A stretch of DNA of 64,000 nucleotides from Mycobacteriaceae bacterium (lineage in GTDB: Bacteria; Actinomycetota; Actinomycetes; Mycobacteriales; Mycobacteriaceae): positions 101,354 through 165,353 of the forward strand of contig JAIEPH010000044.1 of NCBI GenBank assembly GCA_019749805.1. The letters are read 5' to 3'. The first letter of the stretch is position 1. Every line of letters starts with the position of its first letter. The position numbers were made by a program, and so were the translations under genes. Positions 60,675 to 64,000 of the stretch are shown in pieces. Below the pieces are notes generated by a model. The model searched no databases, was not told the origin of the DNA, and saw only the letters and a list, made by a program, of their open reading frames with translations.

Positions 60675-61967
60675 ATGGCGGCGGTGAACAGGGTCTATGC
60701 GGCCCGGCTTGTGGGGATGGTGGTGCTGGGACCCGACGGGGAGTCCCTTGGCCGCGTCCGCGATGTGGTGATCAGCATCAGCATCGTGCGCCAACAGCCG
60801 AGGGTGCTCGGTCTGGTCGTCGAATTGCTAACGCGCCGAAGAATTTTCGTTCCGATTCTGCGGGTGACATCCATCGATCCCGGTGCTGTGACGCTGGCTA
60901 CCGGCAGCGTCTCGCTGCGCAAGTTCACCCAGCGCCCCGGTGAGGTGCTCGTGCTCGGGCAGGTGGTCGAAACCCAGGTCCGAGTCGATGATCCCGACCA
61001 GGAGCAGTTGAAGGGAGTCGATGTGTACGTGGTCGATCTCGGCATCGAGCCGACCCGTACCCGCGACTGGATGGTGACCAAGGTGGCGGTGCGGCCTGCG
61101 CGACGCCTCGGCCGTCGCGGCAACGTGCAGATCATCGATTGGCAGCACGTGCAGGGACTGACCCCGTCGGGACTGGCGATGCCCGACCAGGGGGTCGCGC
61201 AGCTGCTGGAGCAGTTCGTCGGTCAGCGCGCCGTCGAGGTGGCCGAAGCGATCCGCGAACTGCCGGACAAGCGCCGCCACGAGGTGGTCAACGCACTCGA
61301 CGACGAGCGATTGGCCGACGTGCTGCAGGAATTGCCCGAGGACGAGCAGGTCAACGTGCTCAGGAAGCTGCCCCCCGAACGGGCCGCCGACGTGCTCGAG
61401 GCCATGGACCCCGACGACGCCGCCGACCTGCTGGGCACCATGACGCCAACGGACGCCGAACAGTTCCTGCGCCGAATGGACCCCGAGGACTCCGAGGACG
61501 TACGCCGGCTGCTGGCGCACTCACCCGACACCGCAGGCGGCCTGATGACGTCGGAACCGGTGGTGCTCGCACCGGACACCACCGTCGCCGAGGCACTGGC
61601 CCGCGTCCGCGACCCCGACCTGACCCCGGCGCTCGCATCGCTGGTTTTCGTGACCCGCGCGCCCACCGCCACCCCTACCGGTCACTACCTGGGCTGTGTC
61701 CACCTACAGCGGCTCCTGCGAGAACCGCCCGCGGAGCTGGTCAGCGGGATCGTGGACACCGACCTTCCGAATTTGGCGCCAGAGGACTCGTTGTCGGCGG
61801 TGACTCGGTACTTCGCCGCGTACAACCTCGTGTGTGGACCGGTGGTCGACGAGGAGAACCACCTGCTCGGCGCGGTGTCGGTCGACGACGTGCTCGACCA
61901 TCTCCTGCCGCACGACTGGCGTGAACGCGAAGAGCCCGAGCTGTTCACCGCCAACGAAGGCGCGTGA
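60675..61967 (+). CDS. MgtE N-domain/CBS-domain protein (Rv1232c-like)
   Basis: 430 residues. N-terminal PRC-barrel-like region (MVVLGPDGESLGRVRDVVI), an MgtE N-terminal superhelical domain (ELPDKRRHEVVNALDDERLADVLQELPEDEQ...) and a CBS pair near 285-415 (SEPVVLAPDTTVAEALARV; GPVVDEENHLLGAVSVDDVLDHLL). No transmembrane helices, so it is not itself a magnesium channel: it has MgtE's cytosolic sensor part only. Probably a Mg2+- or nucleotide-sensing regulator. GTGA overlap with the next gene implies a complex or shared role. Confidence 0.88.
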   Translation: MAAVNRVYAARLVGMVVLGPDGESLGRVRDVVISISIVRQQPRVLGLVVELLTRRRIFVPILRVTSIDPGAVTLATGSVSLRKFTQRPGEVLVLGQVVETQVRVDDPDQEQLKGVDVYVVDLGIEPTRTRDWMVTKVAVRPARRLGRRGNVQIIDWQHVQGLTPSGLAMPDQGVAQLLEQFVGQRAVEVAEAIRELPDKRRHEVVNALDDERLADVLQELPEDEQVNVLRKLPPERAADVLEAMDPDDAADLLGTMTPTDAEQFLRRMDPEDSEDVRRLLAHSPDTAGGLMTSEPVVLAPDTTVAEALARVRDPDLTPALASLVFVTRAPTATPTGHYLGCVHLQRLLREPPAELVSGIVDTDLPNLAPEDSLSAVTRYFAAYNLVCGPVVDEENHLLGAVSVDDVLDHLLPHDWREREEPELFTANEGA

Positions 61968-62518
61968 TGAGCGACCTGACGGCGCGCCAGCGCCTGGACA
62001 CCCCGCGGGTCTCCCGCCGACGGTTCACGTTCAACGTCGACGCGGAGGCGGTCGGCAAGTTCTCGGAGTCGATCGCTCGCTTTCTGGGCACGGGTCGCTA
62101 CCTGGCCTGGCAGACCATCATGGTGATCGTTTGGATCATCCTGAATCTGTTTGCCGTGAAATTGCGATGGGATCCGTATCCGTTCATCCTGCTCAATCTC
62201 GCGTTCTCCACCCAGGCGGCGTATGCGGCGCCGTTGATTCTGCTGGCTCAGAATCGGCAGGAGAACCGGGATCGGGTGTCGCTCGAGGAAGACCGTCGGC
62301 GCGCCGAACAGACCAAGGCGGACACCGAGTATCTGGCCCGTGAGCTGGCCGCATTGCGGTTGGCGGTCGGCGAAGTCGCCACCCGCGACTACCTGCGGCG
62401 CGAGCTCGAGGAAATTCACGAGCTGCTCAACCGCCTGGCCCCGCCGGCGGGGTCCGATACGCGCGACGGCGGCGGCAAAACAGAGCAGAATGAGCGGCGC
62501 TCGAAAAAGCAGAGCTGA
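61967..62518 (+). CDS. DUF1003 membrane protein (Rv1231c-like)
   Basis: 183 residues from the ATG at 61967 (a GTG one codon earlier, 61964, gives 184 and overlaps the previous stop). Two transmembrane helices with WQTIMVIVWIILNLFAVKL and YPFILLNLAFSTQAAYAAPLILLAQNRQ, the standard DUF1003 core, then a helical tail (EEDRRRAEQTKADTEYLARELAALRL). Downstream of and coupled to the MgtE-N/CBS protein. DUF1003 proteins are of unknown function; this pairing would suggest a membrane anchor for the sensor protein. Confidence 0.86.
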   Translation: MSDLTARQRLDTPRVSRRRFTFNVDAEAVGKFSESIARFLGTGRYLAWQTIMVIVWIILNLFAVKLRWDPYPFILLNLAFSTQAAYAAPLILLAQNRQENRDRVSLEEDRRRAEQTKADTEYLARELAALRLAVGEVATRDYLRRELEEIHELLNRLAPPAGSDTRDGGGKTEQNERRSKKQS

Positions 62519-62605
62519 ATCACGTAACGCCATTGCTGTAACGCGCGAGATGACGACTAGGTATGGTGACTTGGTTCACAACCACAAAAGAGCAAGGACG
62601 GTTGA

Positions 62606-64000
62606 GTGCACATAGGGGCAGGGGCCGCCCTCGAGGCAGCGCGACGGGGGGCAAAGCGAGTCGCGCACAGTGCCGGCGATGGTGTTTCTCGCATGCGCGC
62701 CGTCAACATCAGCGCTGCCGTCAAACCGTCCAATGTTCGCGGCGCGCTCACCCCTGCCCGTGCCCGCGTCGCCTCGGGATTCGCAGTCATCGCGCCGATC
62801 ATTCTGGTCGGCGCCGTGGGGGCATCCGTACAACCGAGCTCACCGGTCCGCGACTCCGCGGTCACCCCGCTCGCCGCTGTCGAGTCGTCCTCGGTCGACC
62901 GCGCCGGCCCGACGGTGGTCGCGGTGACCAAGACACCGAGCGACTTCCACATCGCCGCCTCGACGGGTTCCTCTCCTCAGCCCGCAGCTGTGGTGAATGC
63001 TCCTGGCACACTTCGTATTCCGGCGATGGCCCTGGCGGCATACCGCAACGCCGAACGGATGATGGCCGTGGCGGATCCCGGCTGTGGCGTCAGCTGGAAC
63101 CTGCTGGCGGGCATCGGGCGTATCGAGTCGATGCACGCCTACGGCGGTGCCACCGACGCCCGCGGTACGGCCGTGCGGCCCATCTACGGCCCCGCACTCG
63201 ACGGGACCCTGCCCGGCAACGAGATCATCGTGCAGAACCGCTCGGCCGAGCGCGTCACGTACGCGCGTGCGATGGGTCCGATGCAGTTCCTTCCCGGCAC
63301 CTGGTCGCGCTACGCGTCCGACGGCGACGGGGACGGCAAGGCCGAGGTGCAGAACCTGTTCGACTCGACCCTGGCCGCCGCGCGCTATCTGTGCAGCGGT
63401 GGCATGAACCTGCGCGATCAGGCTCACGTGATGTCGGCGATCCTGCGCTACAACAACTCGGTGGCCTACGCCCGCAACGTGCTGGGCTGGGCCGCTGCGT
63501 ACGCCACCGGCGTCGTGCCGGTCGACCTGCCGCCCATCACCGGGTCGGTCCCCGTACTGAGCGACGACGACGGCGCCGCCACGCACCTCAATGAATACGA
63601 AGGCCTTGGTCCGGGATTGCCGCTCAACGCCTTGGGTCTGCCCTCCAACGATCCGCTGGCACTGATGCCGGTGTTGGCGCGCAGCGACGTCGCCAGCCAG
63701 CTCCCCGGCTTCGTGCCCGGTCAGCGGCTGGGCCCGCTGCCCGGTCCCGCACCCGGCCCGTTGGCGACCCCGGCGACATCGCAGCAACCGGCGCCGTGGG
63801 TGCCGCCATGGATGCAACCGCCTCCGAGGCCGACGCCGGAGTGTGCGGTGTTCTGCATCAAGGACCAGCCCGCGCCGCTGCAGGCTGCGCTGGGCGGCTC
63901 GCCCGTCGCGCAGCAGATGGTGCCGCCGGGAATGGCACCGCCGCCCGGCCCGCTGGCGCCTGCCCCGGGACCCGTCCCGGCCGGACCCGCCCCGGGTCCG
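62606..64000 (+). CDS. Lytic transglycosylase with N-terminal membrane anchor (3' end outside window)
   Basis: The frame is open from the GTG at 62606 (AAGGACGG upstream) to the window end, 465 codons with no stop; an ATG at 62693 is the alternative start. A hydrophobic stretch VASGFAVIAPIILVGAVGA near 62 acts as membrane anchor or signal peptide. The SLT-type domain has catalytic Glu174 in GIGRIESMHAYGG, then AMGPMQFLPGTW and LRYNNSVAYARNV. After about residue 310 the chain is Pro/Gly-rich. Cleaves peptidoglycan glycan strands without hydrolysis. Corresponds to Rv1230c, which is annotated only as a membrane protein. Confidence 0.88.
   Translation, partial: MHIGAGAALEAARRGAKRVAHSAGDGVSRMRAVNISAAVKPSNVRGALTPARARVASGFAVIAPIILVGAVGASVQPSSPVRDSAVTPLAAVESSSVDRAGPTVVAVTKTPSDFHIAASTGSSPQPAAVVNAPGTLRIPAMALAAYRNAERMMAVADPGCGVSWNLLAGIGRIESMHAYGGATDARGTAVRPIYGPALDGTLPGNEIIVQNRSAERVTYARAMGPMQFLPGTWSRYASDGDGDGKAEVQNLFDSTLAAARYLCSGGMNLRDQAHVMSAILRYNNSVAYARNVLGWAAAYATGVVPVDLPPITGSVPVLSDDDGAATHLNEYEGLGPGLPLNALGLPSNDPLALMPVLARSDVASQLPGFVPGQRLGPLPGPAPGPLATPATSQQPAPWVPPWMQPPPRPTPECAVFCIKDQPAPLQAALGGSPVAQQMVPPGMAPPPGPLAPAPGPVPAGPAPGP

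Noticed and set aside
59453..60943. 496-codon plus-strand frame across the IS110 flank and citE
   Set aside because: Most of it is antisense to the recognised CitE-like gene; the first part is low-complexity with no signal, and the frame has no credible start.

Overview
The window comes from a high-GC actinobacterium, almost certainly a Mycobacterium/Mycolicibacterium species. The evidence is a PknK-VirS-MymA cluster, a three-domain Kgd 2-oxoglutarate enzyme, the LpqY-SugABC trehalose importer, LprE/LpqZ lipoproteins, hemophore-related exported proteins and an IdeR-type iron box. Many genes have GTG starts, and several mRNAs look leaderless (a TANNNT -10 box followed by 6-7 bases and then the start codon).

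Layout. 1-3680: end of an MFS pump, an FAD-linked oxidase, a P450 and its TetR regulator. 3691-4946: two small exported proteins and a nearly empty stretch. 4947-24609: a PknK / VirS / mymA-type lipid module. It holds the kinase, its AraC regulator, an aldehyde dehydrogenase, MymA monooxygenase, LipR, a short-chain dehydrogenase, AdhD, an acyl-CoA ligase, a TetR-epimerase pair, two wax-ester/triacylglycerol synthases, FadD13 and an acyl-CoA dehydrogenase. 24793-30898: arylsulfatase, iron-regulated siderophore-interacting protein, acyltransferase and DeaD helicase. 30986-42000: LprE, a single-gene unit bounded by 58-bp inverted repeats and encoding a Vsr/DUF559-like nuclease, a 1139-residue nuclease-helicase, a second FAD oxidase, two MFS exporters and a small membrane protein. 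42102-51086: Kgd, an SDR, LpqZ, malic enzyme, malate dehydrogenase and CorA. 51110-56030: lpqY-sugA-sugB-sugC plus a SUFU-domain gene. 56205-64000: membrane/envelope proteins, an IS110-type transposase, a CitE-like lyase, an MgtE-N/CBS protein, a DUF1003 protein and a lytic transglycosylase that runs off the end.

Compared with M. tuberculosis gene order as I recall it, most of the window follows Rv1258c down to Rv1230c. The segment from pknK to fadD13 instead matches the distant Rv3080c-Rv3089 cluster and sits between the Rv1255c-like and Rv1254-like genes.

Regulatory structure is clear in three places. A 26-base near-identical VirS-type box (two TGTCG half-sites 21 bp apart) precedes both the aldehyde dehydrogenase and mymA. 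Three TGAC-type operators spaced 21-22 bp cover a pair of divergent promoters at 18902-18957. An IdeR-like box lies over the -10 of the siderophore-interacting gene. The least explained element is the inverted-repeat nuclease unit at 31562-32683.
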